DNA of 33,225 nucleotides from Oscillospiraceae bacterium (GTDB lineage: Bacteria > Bacillota > Clostridia > Oscillospirales > Acutalibacteraceae). This document shows, piece after piece, positions 23,789 through 31,373 of this stretch (its first letter is position 1; each line of letters starts with the position of its first letter). The notes under the pieces are model-generated. The model did no database searches and was not told the DNA's origin. It saw only the letters and a list, made by a program, of their open reading frames with translations. Location of the stretch: contig SVOG01000019.1 of assembly GCA_015066525.1 (NCBI GenBank), positions 1 to 33,225 on the forward strand, read 5' to 3'. The position numbers and the translations under genes are program-made.

Positions 23789-23820
23789 AAGGCTGACTCG
23801 GATGAGTCAGCCTTTTATTT
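23789..23820. terminator. Bidirectional terminator between the GDPD gene and the DHHW gene
   Basis: AAGGCTGACTC (23789-23799) and GAGTCAGCCTT (23804-23814) form an 11-bp perfect stem with a GGAT loop. T runs follow on the plus strand, and an A-rich flank gives a T run on the minus strand, so it can stop both converging transcripts. Confidence 0.9.
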
Positions 23821-24988
23821 ATGATAATTTCGCGTTGATGGAGGAATCGTTGAGGAAGGTGTCGGCATTATAAAGCCAGAGGATATCGGTGACGCCCTCC
23901 TTTTCAATTTCCTGCTGTAAACTGTCGTTATAATAGCGCAAGTCGACCATCACAATCGTCTTGAAATACGGAATCAGCATCGGCACAAGGCAGTTTGCGT
24001 AGGAATCTTTGATGACCATCAGCACCCTGTCGGACTGCGCGGCGCTTTCCATCTTTACCTCGGCGAAATTGCCGCCGAAGAAAACGTCGTACTTACTCTT
24101 CTCATAGAGTTTGGAGGAATCAAAAACGGTCGTGCGCGTCTTATTTTCCTCCACGAAGTTCACGGTATAATTCACCTCGGGCTCCGTCACGGGGATATAC
24201 ACGGTGTCGTTTGCGTTGAAGATGCCCGAGGATGAGGCGAGCGTGCCCTGAAAACTGTTGGTAACCGGAAGATAGTTTATCTTGTAGGGTTTCGTATTCA
24301 GTTTCATCGCTTTTGCGATTTCCTCAAAGGCAATGCCTGCCGCCTGCGTCGTCCAGTGGTGGTCGGTTTTATAATAGAGTTTTTGCGGTTTTTCCGCACT
24401 CTTCAGCGCAGCACAGAGGTCGACGGTCGTCATACCCTCGAGTTTGGCATAAACCTGCTCAATCTGCTGCGTCTGATTCTGCGTCGGTGCGAACGGCGGC
24501 AGAAAGCGTGTGATAATCTCGGTTGCGTTCGGGGCTATGGCAGCATAGTGACGGATTTTGGGATTATGCTTCGCCACCTGATTCATATTTGCCGTCGTCT
24601 TAGCAATCCGCTCCTCGTCGTAGACGGCTGGTTTTTCAAATAGGAAGTGCCGTCTGCCGACATAGATTTTATTAATCTCGCGCTTGCCGAGGAAGATGTC
24701 GATATTCGTGCGCGTGCATACGAGTTTATCCCTCATAAAAAACTGGTCGGACAAATAGGACTCCGTATCCTTCATAAATTTGCCGTCCTTAATCCCGGAA
24801 ATGCTGATACTCGGTTTACCTGCGAGGTAGCGGTTTTCATTCTCGCTGTAATCCCTTTTCTCCCCCGTCAGAGACAGAATTGCCACAGTAAAGAGCAGAA
24901 GGGTAATCAACACGCCCGATATCAGCGCATAGAGATTATAGTCCTGCTTGGAGACTTGATTCGGTTTTTTCTCTTTGATATCCTGCAT
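23819..24988 (-). CDS. DHHW-family (AlgX/AlgJ-like) extracytoplasmic acyltransferase partner
   Basis: The 389-residue protein has one N-terminal membrane helix (about residues 18-40) and an extracytoplasmic SGNH-like domain. The family motif KTDHHWTTQAA is at about 207-217, and KDSYANC at about 327-333 supplies the likely catalytic serine. Proteins of this kind accept acyl groups exported by an MBOAT partner and transfer them to surface polysaccharides, as in alginate O-acetylation. It starts one base after the MBOAT gene stop, and it is the last gene of a four-gene operon ending in a terminator. The polymer target is unknown. Confidence 0.88.
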   Translation of the reverse strand: MQDIKEKKPNQVSKQDYNLYALISGVLITLLLFTVAILSLTGEKRDYSENENRYLAGKPSISISGIKDGKFMKDTESYLSDQFFMRDKLVCTRTNIDIFLGKREINKIYVGRRHFLFEKPAVYDEERIAKTTANMNQVAKHNPKIRHYAAIAPNATEIITRFLPPFAPTQNQTQQIEQVYAKLEGMTTVDLCAALKSAEKPQKLYYKTDHHWTTQAAGIAFEEIAKAMKLNTKPYKINYLPVTNSFQGTLASSSGIFNANDTVYIPVTEPEVNYTVNFVEENKTRTTVFDSSKLYEKSKYDVFFGGNFAEVKMESAAQSDRVLMVIKDSYANCLVPMLIPYFKTIVMVDLRYYNDSLQQEIEKEGVTDILWLYNADTFLNDSSINAKLS

Positions 24989-24989
24989 A

Positions 24990-26408
24990 TTAAAATCTGA
25001 AATACAAAAACGGATTATAGGTTTCGCTGATCATAAAGATAATACATACAATAAAGAGCAGCGGTGTGGTGATAATTCTCAGTTTGCTCAGTCGTCTCTC
25101 GTCGAAATACTGCGTCAGTTTGCCGTACAGCGGTACCGAAGCAACAACACCGAGAAGAATGAGCACAAAATTTGTCAAAAGCATATAAACGCCGTCTGAG
25201 TCGATGAAAGCGGACGCCCTGCCAAACATCGCGCCGAGGTAGCGCATCGCGTCGGTCAACGTCGGTGCTGAGAAGAATACCCAGCCTATCATCACGCAAA
25301 TCATCGTCGTGATATGACGGAGCCATTTCGGCATTTTCTCAAGCAGTGCGGCAAAGACATACTTCTCAAGAATCAGCAGCACGCCGTAGTAAACGCCCCA
25401 CAGAATGAAATTCCACGCAGCGCCGTGCCACAGACCGGTCAGAAACCACACAATCATCAGATTGAGGATGACGCGCGGCGTTTTGCGGCGGTTGCCCCCG
25501 AGCGGAATATACACGTACTCCTTAAACCACGAGGAGAGCGAGATATGCCATCTGCGCCAGAAATCCGTGACGGAGCTTGCGATATAGGGATAGCGGAAGT
25601 TCTCGTTGAAACGAAAGCCGAACATACCGCCGAGCCCGATTGCCATATCGGAATAACCCGAAAAATCGAAGTAAATCTGCAAGGTATAGCAGATGATACC
25701 GACCCACGCGGTAAGCGTACTGAGATTCTCCGTACCCGTTTCCTGGATTGTGCTGTAAATACTGCCGAGAGTGTTGGCGAGAATCAGCTTCTTAGACAGA
25801 CCGATGACAAAGCGGTTGATACCGCGGGCATATTGATTCACTGTTTCCCTGCGGTTTTCGAGCTGGTCGGCGATATCCTTATATTTCACGATAGGACCGG
25901 CAATCAGCTGCGGGAACAGGGATACATAGAGCGCAAAGGAAGTCAGTTTCTTCTGCACGGGAATCCTGCCGCGGTAGAGGTCGATGATATACGACATAAT
26001 CTGGAAGGTATAAAACGAGATACCCACGGGAAGCGGCAGATGGAGCGGTTTTACCAAAAGTCCGAGTAATGCGCCGACATTCTCCACCGCGAAATCCGCG
26101 TACTTAAAGAAGCCGAGCACGCCGAGATTAAAGACAATATCGAGGAGAAAAAGGGTCTTTGCCCGCTTAACCTCTCCGTCGTTTCGCAAACGGTCGATAT
26201 CCCTGCCGACTGTGTAGTTAAAGCAGATGCTGATTAGCATCAGAATAATATAAATCGGCTCGCCCCAAGCGTAGAAAACAAGGCTCGCGATTAAAAGTAT
26301 GAAATTTTTTACGGCGGTGCTCTTCGTCAGCGCCACGCCCACAAGATAGTAAAGCACCATCGTCACGGGCAAAAATATCAACAAAAATGTCGCAGAGCTG
26401 AATACCAT
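24990..26408 (-). CDS. MBOAT-family membrane O-acyltransferase (AlgI/DltB-like)
   Basis: This polytopic membrane enzyme of 472 residues moves acyl groups across the membrane for O-acetylation of surface polymers. Family landmarks are YFDFSGYSDMAIGLGGMFG (about residues 246-264), FRYPY near 271, TDFWRRWHISLSSWFKEYVY (about 281-300) with PLGGNR after it, and LTGLWHGAAWNFILWG (about 323-338), whose His328 is the likely catalytic histidine. It resembles AlgI rather than DltB by its FWRRWHISLS form, and no dltA/dltC/dltD genes are nearby. It lies between the DUF4358 and DHHW genes. Confidence 0.94.
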   Translation of the reverse strand: MVFSSATFLLIFLPVTMVLYYLVGVALTKSTAVKNFILLIASLVFYAWGEPIYIILMLISICFNYTVGRDIDRLRNDGEVKRAKTLFLLDIVFNLGVLGFFKYADFAVENVGALLGLLVKPLHLPLPVGISFYTFQIMSYIIDLYRGRIPVQKKLTSFALYVSLFPQLIAGPIVKYKDIADQLENRRETVNQYARGINRFVIGLSKKLILANTLGSIYSTIQETGTENLSTLTAWVGIICYTLQIYFDFSGYSDMAIGLGGMFGFRFNENFRYPYIASSVTDFWRRWHISLSSWFKEYVYIPLGGNRRKTPRVILNLMIVWFLTGLWHGAAWNFILWGVYYGVLLILEKYVFAALLEKMPKWLRHITTMICVMIGWVFFSAPTLTDAMRYLGAMFGRASAFIDSDGVYMLLTNFVLILLGVVASVPLYGKLTQYFDERRLSKLRIITTPLLFIVCIIFMISETYNPFLYFRF

Positions 26409-26431
26409 ATATGTAATAAGTCCTTAGTAGA

Positions 26432-26908
26432 TTATAATGCTTCCTTAAAACTCTCAAGGAGCTTGTCCGCGTTTTTTGCCGTGCAATAGAACACGGCATT
26501 GCCGCTCACCTCAATGACGCAGTTCTGAAGCAGCGAATACTGCGCCGGTGCATAACTCTTATATAAATTCTGACGGTCGGTGACGCGCTTTTTAATCGCG
26601 GTTTTGAGTTCCTGGGCGTCGTCCTCGTCTTGCAATTTCACAATCAACAGTTCAGAGACGTCCATGATATTATCATTGGCAAAATATGCCACGCCGTCGG
26701 TTTTTGCAAAATCGAAATGAAAGGCTTTATAGGCGTCGGCATTGGTCTTGCGCGTCATCTGGTTCTCATCCATCGCCTCACTGACGGAAGCGGCGAGCGC
26801 CTCGATATCCTTATCGGTGCCGCCCGTATGCGCGATACAGACCACCGCGATAAATGCCGCCAGTGCCACAAGGCAAAGACATTCGATAATTCTATATGTT
26901 TTGGTCAA
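26432..26908 (-). CDS. DUF4358-family membrane-anchored protein
   Basis: This small protein of 158 residues has an N-terminal membrane helix (about residues 8-27) and an extracytoplasmic alpha/beta domain of about 120 residues with the segment ELLIVKLQDEDDAQELKTAIKKRVTDRQNLYKSYAPAQYSLL split over residues 86-127. This pattern fits DUF4358 of clostridia, often found with MBOAT/DHHW genes. The start is a TTG overlapping the stop of the SGNH gene (TTGA). It is preferred because any later start would lose the membrane helix. A GGAGG lies 13 bases upstream, rather far. The function is unknown; a structural role in acylation is an inference from context. Confidence 0.75.
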   Translation of the reverse strand: MTKTYRIIECLCLVALAAFIAVVCIAHTGGTDKDIEALAASVSEAMDENQMTRKTNADAYKAFHFDFAKTDGVAYFANDNIMDVSELLIVKLQDEDDAQELKTAIKKRVTDRQNLYKSYAPAQYSLLQNCVIEVSGNAVFYCTAKNADKLLESFKEAL

Positions 26909-27711
26909 TTTTTACTCATAACCTCCGTGTAAACATAGGGAAGATACTGTTCGGTATAGAAGGTGCCGAGCGGATGAATGCCGTCGGCATCAAAATAATT
27001 CTTGTCAAAAGATTTCCACAGCGGCGTAAAGTCGATATAGCCGACCTTCAGCTCAGCCGCCATCTTCTTAAGAAGTGCGTTATAGTAGCCGATATTCACC
27101 GTGTAAGGCTCGCTCTTATGCGCCTTTTTCTGCACGGGGAAGATACTGTCCACATAGATTTTCGTATCGGGGAGCTGCTTTTGGAGCGTCCGGATACATT
27201 TCTTATAGCGGTTGATGAAATTCACCGCGTTTTCCTTTTTATCGAGTTCGTTCTCGCCGTAGTGAAGAATCAGATACTTCGGCTTTGCCGCGACGATATC
27301 CTTCGTCGTCTTGGAAAGATAGGCAGTACCGACACCGATTTCGGCTCGAACGGTCTTATTATCCAGATAACCGTACTCCTCAATCGCCTTCACAAGGCTG
27401 TCGCCCGAGATAATGAAGTCCTTGTATGCCGCCCTGAAATTGCCGTCCTTAATGGTCGGGGTTTCGGTCTTCTTCGCATTCTTTTTCTTCTTATTATTCT
27501 TTTTATTCTGTTTTGACGAGATAAGCTCCTTTTTCTTCGTGGTGCTTTGCGTCGCTTTCACGGTTTCGTGCGAAGCGATGTAGGAGACACCTTCTGCCGT
27601 GTCCACCTTCTCGCCCTGCTGGGGATAAGTGGTAATAAATAGGCGAATGGACATCAATCCAATCGCCACAGCAAAAAAGAGCAAGACTGCCTTTTTGTAA
27701 TTATTTCGCAT
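26905..27711 (-). CDS. Membrane-anchored SGNH/GDSL-type hydrolase
   Basis: The 268-residue protein has an N-terminal membrane helix (about 8-26), a lysine-rich linker (about 58-82, KKNNKKKKNAKK), and an SGNH domain. Catalytic blocks are ISGDSLVKAIEEYG (Ser105 at about 101-114), a glycine in GVGTAYL near 126, YGENEL (about 151-156) in place of the usual GxND, and DADGIHPLG (about 241-249) with the Asp and His. It is probably an esterase or acyltransferase acting on surface glycans outside the cell, and leads the acylation operon. The ATG at 27711 follows AGAGGT. Confidence 0.83.
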   Translation of the reverse strand: MRNNYKKAVLLFFAVAIGLMSIRLFITTYPQQGEKVDTAEGVSYIASHETVKATQSTTKKKELISSKQNKKNNKKKKNAKKTETPTIKDGNFRAAYKDFIISGDSLVKAIEEYGYLDNKTVRAEIGVGTAYLSKTTKDIVAAKPKYLILHYGENELDKKENAVNFINRYKKCIRTLQKQLPDTKIYVDSIFPVQKKAHKSEPYTVNIGYYNALLKKMAAELKVGYIDFTPLWKSFDKNYFDADGIHPLGTFYTEQYLPYVYTEVMSKN

Positions 27712-27757
27712 TACTGACCTCTATATGCTATTAACTGTAATTCAATGTGCAAATATA

Positions 27758-27785
27758 ATTATAAACCGGAGGTGAAAAAAATCAA
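27758..27785 (-). promoter_or_regulatory. Promoter of the surface acylation operon
   Basis: On the minus strand TTGATT (27780-27785) and a perfect TATAAT (27758-27763) are 16 bases apart, about 47 bases before the SGNH gene start. Confidence 0.7.
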
Positions 27786-27792
27786 TATTTTT

Positions 27793-27821
27793 TTACAAAA
27801 TTATTACAAAAAATTACAAAA
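27793..27821. repeat. Three helically phased TTACAAAA repeats upstream of the acylation promoter
   Basis: TTACAAAA begins at 27793, 27804 and 27814, spacings of 11 and 10 bases, so all copies lie on one face of the helix. They start eight bases upstream of the -35 box and could act as an activator site array or an UP-like curved element. Confidence 0.55.
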
Positions 27822-27859
27822 GATTTTCACGATTTTTTTGTGCACTTTTACCCTTCGGC

Positions 27860-27902
27860 AAAAAGAAAAAAGCCGCAGCAAACAGAACACATTTGCTGCG
27901 GC
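27860..27902 (-). terminator. Terminator of the membrane protein/GPH transporter operon
   Basis: GCCGCAGCAAA (27872-27882) and TTTGCTGCGGC (27892-27902) form an 11-bp perfect stem with a nine-base loop. On the minus strand it is followed by TTTTTTCTTTTT. Confidence 0.93.
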
Positions 27903-27913
27903 ATAAATTTGCC

Positions 27914-29347
27914 TTATTCCGTTACCGTTTCGTTGGACTGATGGACCTTGTCATAGATGGGCTCGAGTTTCTCTTTCGTCAGCGGATAGCCGAAGCGATA
28001 CAGGAGCCAAATCAGCGTATACGTCACGGCGGGAATGATGGTGCATACCTTGAGGATGCCCTCGCTGACGCCGTTCACATATCCTGCGTTTGACATCAAC
28101 TGTACGTCGTAACCGACCTTGCTCAGCAGCATCAGTCCGCCGTAATCGGCGATGGTCTGACCGAGCTTGCGGCAGAAGGTGTACACGGCATAAATCGTAC
28201 TCTCGCTCTTGATACCCGTCTTAACGAACTGATAGTCGATAACGTCGGCAACGACCGCCCAGTTCGTAATGGACACGAAGGAATAGCCGAATCCGATAAT
28301 AAAGAGTACGACCATAAAAATCCACGGCTGGTCCGGTTTCGGTTTGATAATATAGCACGCGATGGCGGCGATTGCCGCAAACATCGAGCCGAAACCGGCA
28401 AGCTCCTTCTTGCCGAATTTACGCACGAGCATCGGCGTTACGGGAATCATCAGCGCCATCGGCAGATACTGTGCAATGGAGCCGAGGATGGAAAGATTCG
28501 TATTGCAGAAATAGTTTTTATACAAATACTGATTGAGCGACGCAAACTGAAGCTGTCCGCTGATCAGAATACCCGTCACGGCGAGGACGATAAACGGACG
28601 GCTTTTGAGCATACCCTTATAGGCTTCCTTCACGTTCACGTTCGGGATATTGTCGGATTTGACGCGCTCCTTCGTCGTGCCGTAGCACGCAAAGTAAAAG
28701 ATAATCGCACAGATGCACATCGCGAGTGCAAAGTAGAACATACCGTCGCCGTTGACGACATTGTACTGATTGCCTGCGGCATCGGTCTTTTTTGTATAAA
28801 TAATAATCGGTGCGAGAAGGAGCGGCGCGGCGCCGCCGATACCGCCGCCGATGGAGCGGAAGGTGCTGAGCAGCGTTCTGCCCTCGGGATCGTCGGTAAT
28901 AACGGACGCGAGCGAGCCGAACGGCACATTAATTCCCGTATAGAGCATCCCGAAGGATATGTAGGTCACATACGCAAATATCATAATGACGAGCATATTA
29001 TTCGTATGCTTCGAGATGTCGTAAAAACAAATCAGCTCTGCGAGAGCCACGGGAATGGCAATCCATTTCAGATACGGGCGGTACTTGCCGTCCTTCGTGG
29101 GCGGTTTCTTGGCAACCAGAGCGCCCCAGAGCGGGTCATTCACCGCGTCCCACAGTCTCGTAACGAGGAAGAGAGTCGCAACCTTATTCGTCGCAATCTT
29201 GAGCACATCGGTATAAAACACCTTGAGAAACGACGAAACATAGGTCAGAACGAAGAGATTACCGCCGTCGCCGAGCGCATATCCCGCCGCTTCTTTAATA
29301 CCTATTTTATTTGGATGTTGATTCTCTGTTTTCTTCTTGTCCTTCAT
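27914..29347 (-). CDS. GPH-family (glycoside-pentoside-hexuronide) cation-sugar symporter
   Basis: This MFS-fold transporter of 477 residues has about twelve membrane helices. The N-terminal signature YALGDGGNLFVLTY..FYTDVL followed by TRLWDAVNDPLWGALV (about residues 64-79) matches the MelB/XylP-type GPH family, in which the paired aspartates bind the coupling cation. The basic loop KDGKYRPYLKW follows near residue 86. The ATG at 29347 has GAGGA just upstream; a TTG three bases earlier is less likely. It overlaps the upstream membrane gene by 41 bases and ends at a strong terminator. No glycosidase is nearby, so the sugar cannot be named. Confidence 0.9.
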   Translation of the reverse strand: MKDKKKTENQHPNKIGIKEAAGYALGDGGNLFVLTYVSSFLKVFYTDVLKIATNKVATLFLVTRLWDAVNDPLWGALVAKKPPTKDGKYRPYLKWIAIPVALAELICFYDISKHTNNMLVIMIFAYVTYISFGMLYTGINVPFGSLASVITDDPEGRTLLSTFRSIGGGIGGAAPLLLAPIIIYTKKTDAAGNQYNVVNGDGMFYFALAMCICAIIFYFACYGTTKERVKSDNIPNVNVKEAYKGMLKSRPFIVLAVTGILISGQLQFASLNQYLYKNYFCNTNLSILGSIAQYLPMALMIPVTPMLVRKFGKKELAGFGSMFAAIAAIACYIIKPKPDQPWIFMVVLFIIGFGYSFVSITNWAVVADVIDYQFVKTGIKSESTIYAVYTFCRKLGQTIADYGGLMLLSKVGYDVQLMSNAGYVNGVSEGILKVCTIIPAVTYTLIWLLYRFGYPLTKEKLEPIYDKVHQSNETVTE

Positions 29348-30116
29348 CAAAATCCTCCTCTTTCATCTCCCCGCTCGCATCATCGGGCGCATTCACATCG
29401 CTTTCATCATCGAGAAACGCGTGAAAATGCACTTTGTCGTCAAGGTAGCGGTAGGCTTTCTTGCCCTCTTGTTCGGTCTTTTCAACCTTCCATTTCACAT
29501 CCTCGTAGGTTTCCTTCAGCTGCTTACGGCAGATGAAGCACTGAAACATAAAGGCAAGAACGCCCATCAGAATGCCGACGGGTTTCTCGTAAGGCATTCC
29601 GTAGCGCTCCGCCATCACCTCGCAAAAGATGAACGAGCCGCTGAACGCGGTCGTTGCGATGATGAGCATATACTTATACTTCACTGTCAAAAATGCGAGC
29701 GCGCACGCGACAACCAGGCTGACAATCTTCGCGCCCCACTCGCCGAGATACCACACAAACGCAGGAAGCGAGGCATACACGAGGAAGAACATTGATACCA
29801 CGAGTTGCGCCCGAAACAGGTATTGGGAGAAGTAGGCGCTGAGTATGGCAATCACAATACAGACGCTGAACATCACCCAGAACCAGAAGTCGTACATATT
29901 AAAGGCGGGCAGCAATAATTTCGCACTCACCGTACCGCCGAGCATAAAGAACGTGACATAGCACCACACGGAGCCGCATTTCAGTCCGAAAAACGCCGTA
30001 AACAGCGCGCATCCCATCAGAAGATAGGGCATCAACTCCGTCAGAAATTCCCGCACGGCGGGAAAACCCGCGGGGATATTATCAAAGATGGACTTGAATA
30101 AATCGTAAAACTGCAC
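29307..30116 (-). CDS. Polytopic membrane protein, TMEM198/DUF4203-like, with acidic C-terminal tail
   Basis: The chosen reading frame gives 269 residues. After a short amphipathic start (QFYDLFKSIFDNI) there are about seven membrane helices up to about residue 185, then a soluble, charged tail with a helix (ETYEDVKWKVEKTEQEGKK) and a strongly acidic end. The helix pattern resembles TMEM198/DUF4203 proteins, of unknown function. I chose the GTG at 30116 because the promoter boxes (30142-30170) lie upstream of it; a TTG at 30170 is inside the -35 box. A GGGGTG site sits three bases before the GTG, rather close. Its 3' end overlaps the transporter start by 41 bases. Confidence 0.62.
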   Translation of the reverse strand: MQFYDLFKSIFDNIPAGFPAVREFLTELMPYLLMGCALFTAFFGLKCGSVWCYVTFFMLGGTVSAKLLLPAFNMYDFWFWVMFSVCIVIAILSAYFSQYLFRAQLVVSMFFLVYASLPAFVWYLGEWGAKIVSLVVACALAFLTVKYKYMLIIATTAFSGSFIFCEVMAERYGMPYEKPVGILMGVLAFMFQCFICRKQLKETYEDVKWKVEKTEQEGKKAYRYLDDKVHFHAFLDDESDVNAPDDASGEMKEEDFDEGQEENRESTSK

Positions 30117-30141
30117 ACTGTCACCCCGCTTTTTCCCTACT

Positions 30142-30170
30142 ATTTTATCATAATGAAAACGGCAAAGCAA
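30142..30170 (-). promoter_or_regulatory. Promoter of the membrane protein/GPH transporter operon
   Basis: On the minus strand TTGCTT (30165-30170) and TAAAAT (30142-30147) are 17 bases apart, ending 25 bases before the preferred GTG start. It decides the start choice for that gene. Confidence 0.6.
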
Positions 30171-30182
30171 TACGCCCTGCCG

Positions 30183-30710
30183 CTAAAAGTTAAAATCGAG
30201 ATAATCCTCACGGATAAACCGATGGTATTCGAGCTGCAAATCATCATCGTGGAGACAGTACCAGAAGTCGTCGATACCCTCCTCCTCAAAATAGATGAGA
30301 TAGTCAAATTCGCCGTTATCCACCCGCTCAAAATGCACCTTATCCGAAAAGGAGTAAAACACGCTCCGCACATCGTCCACGGTACAAAGCGGTTTTTTCA
30401 CCGTGCGGATAAAGACCGAGAGAAATTCATTCTCCTCTAATATACTATGCACATAGGAAACGCCCTTCACCGGTACGGTCAGGCGAAAGCCGTTTTCCCG
30501 TGCGGCAAATTCTATCCTGCCGAGGACATCGGCATAGTTTTGAGAAAAGGCAGCGAGTTCGCCCTCGACCTCCGCCTCCCCGCAACCGAGGAGATGGCAG
30601 AGCGAACGCGTGATGTAATTCACGCCGATGGCATGCTCTTCATAGCCGAGTTTCAGCTGCGCCTCTTTCAAAACGGAGACGATATTATCATACAGTCGTT
30701 GCTGACTCAT
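30183..30710 (-). CDS. DUF3877-family protein
   Basis: A cytoplasmic protein of 175 residues without membrane helices. The order of conserved stretches, EAQLKLGYEEHAIGVNY near the start, GVSYVHSILEENEFL in the middle, and DKVHFERVDNGEFDYLIYF followed by LEYHRFIREDYLDF at the end, agrees with the clostridial DUF3877 family as I recall it. The function is unknown. The ATG at 30710 overlaps the TetR stop (ATGA), so the two are translationally coupled. The frame extends upstream inside tetR but the overlap start is more plausible. A poor hairpin with TTTT follows the stop. Confidence 0.7.
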   Translation of the reverse strand: MSQQRLYDNIVSVLKEAQLKLGYEEHAIGVNYITRSLCHLLGCGEAEVEGELAAFSQNYADVLGRIEFAARENGFRLTVPVKGVSYVHSILEENEFLSVFIRTVKKPLCTVDDVRSVFYSFSDKVHFERVDNGEFDYLIYFEEEGIDDFWYCLHDDDLQLEYHRFIREDYLDFNF

Positions 30711-31276
30711 AATGTGAGCGACACCTGCTTGCAAGCATTAAACAGGTTCTGAATACGCTGCGTCATCACCTCGGGGTTCTCTTTCATTCCCCTGTTTGCC
30801 CAGCTCATTACGACACCCGAAATACCGTGACCGAAAAATTCGGCAATCACGATGTCACTCTCGTGGTCGACACTCTCAACGCCGGACTTCGCGCCGAGTT
30901 CCTTTACCACATCGGTAAACTGTTCGGTAGCCACACGGCTGACGTAACGCGAGAGTTCCTCGGTATTAATTCTCAGCGCGTTCTGATAGAATTTCTTGTC
31001 CGTACGCATCGTGGTAAACAGCTGATTCAGTTTGTCATACAAATTTTGGAAATTCAAATCCGTGAGTAGCGTAACGAGCAGTTCCTGATAGAGTAACCAG
31101 TCGAGAAGTTCGTATCTGTCCTGGAAATGATAATAAAATGTCTGACGATGAATCTTAGAATAATTCGCTATGTCAGAGATTGTAATTTTATCAAACGAAT
31201 TCGTTTTCATCAATTCTTTCAGTGCATCCGCCATCTTTCGCTTGGTACGCATCGCACAATTAGAAATCTGTTCCAT
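30707..31276 (-). CDS. TetR-family transcriptional regulator
   Basis: This protein has 189 residues. The N-terminal helix-turn-helix is clear: ALKELMKTNSFDKITISDIANYSKIHRQTFYYHFQDRYELL, about residues 18-58, split by the DNA-recognition helix HRQTFYYHF. The C-terminal half is the ligand and dimer domain. It lies downstream of an ABC exporter pair on the same strand but has its own promoter, and its leader carries a CAAAATTTTG palindrome where it could bind itself. Control of the exporter is a reasonable inference and is not shown by the sequence. It is coupled to the DUF3877 gene. Confidence 0.9.
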   Translation of the reverse strand: MEQISNCAMRTKRKMADALKELMKTNSFDKITISDIANYSKIHRQTFYYHFQDRYELLDWLLYQELLVTLLTDLNFQNLYDKLNQLFTTMRTDKKFYQNALRINTEELSRYVSRVATEQFTDVVKELGAKSGVESVDHESDIVIAEFFGHGISGVVMSWANRGMKENPEVMTQRIQNLFNACKQVSLTL

Positions 31277-31284
31277 AGGTCACC

Positions 31285-31302
31285 TTTTGTCAAAATTTTG
31301 TC
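31285..31302. promoter_or_regulatory. Candidate TetR operator at the tetR transcript start
   Basis: TTTTGTC-AAAA-TTTTGTC is both a direct repeat and the surround of a perfect 10-bp palindrome, CAAAATTTTG (31291-31300). It sits just downstream of the -10 box, a typical place for an autoregulatory site. Confidence 0.4.
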
Positions 31303-31303
31303 T

Positions 31304-31332
31304 ATTATACCATTAATGAATAAAATATACAA
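31304..31332 (-). promoter_or_regulatory. Promoter of tetR-DUF3877
   Basis: On the minus strand TTGTAT (31327-31332) and a perfect TATAAT (31304-31309) are 17 bases apart, before an AAAGGTG ribosome site. Confidence 0.7.
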
Positions 31333-31373
31333 GTAAACAAATAAAATGGATTTTTATAATCAAACATTAATAA

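Noticed and set aside
30117-30170. TTG start at 30170 for the TMEM198-like gene
   Set aside because: It falls within the -35 box of a good promoter, so the codon would not be in the transcript; the added residues are charged and unlike a membrane protein start.
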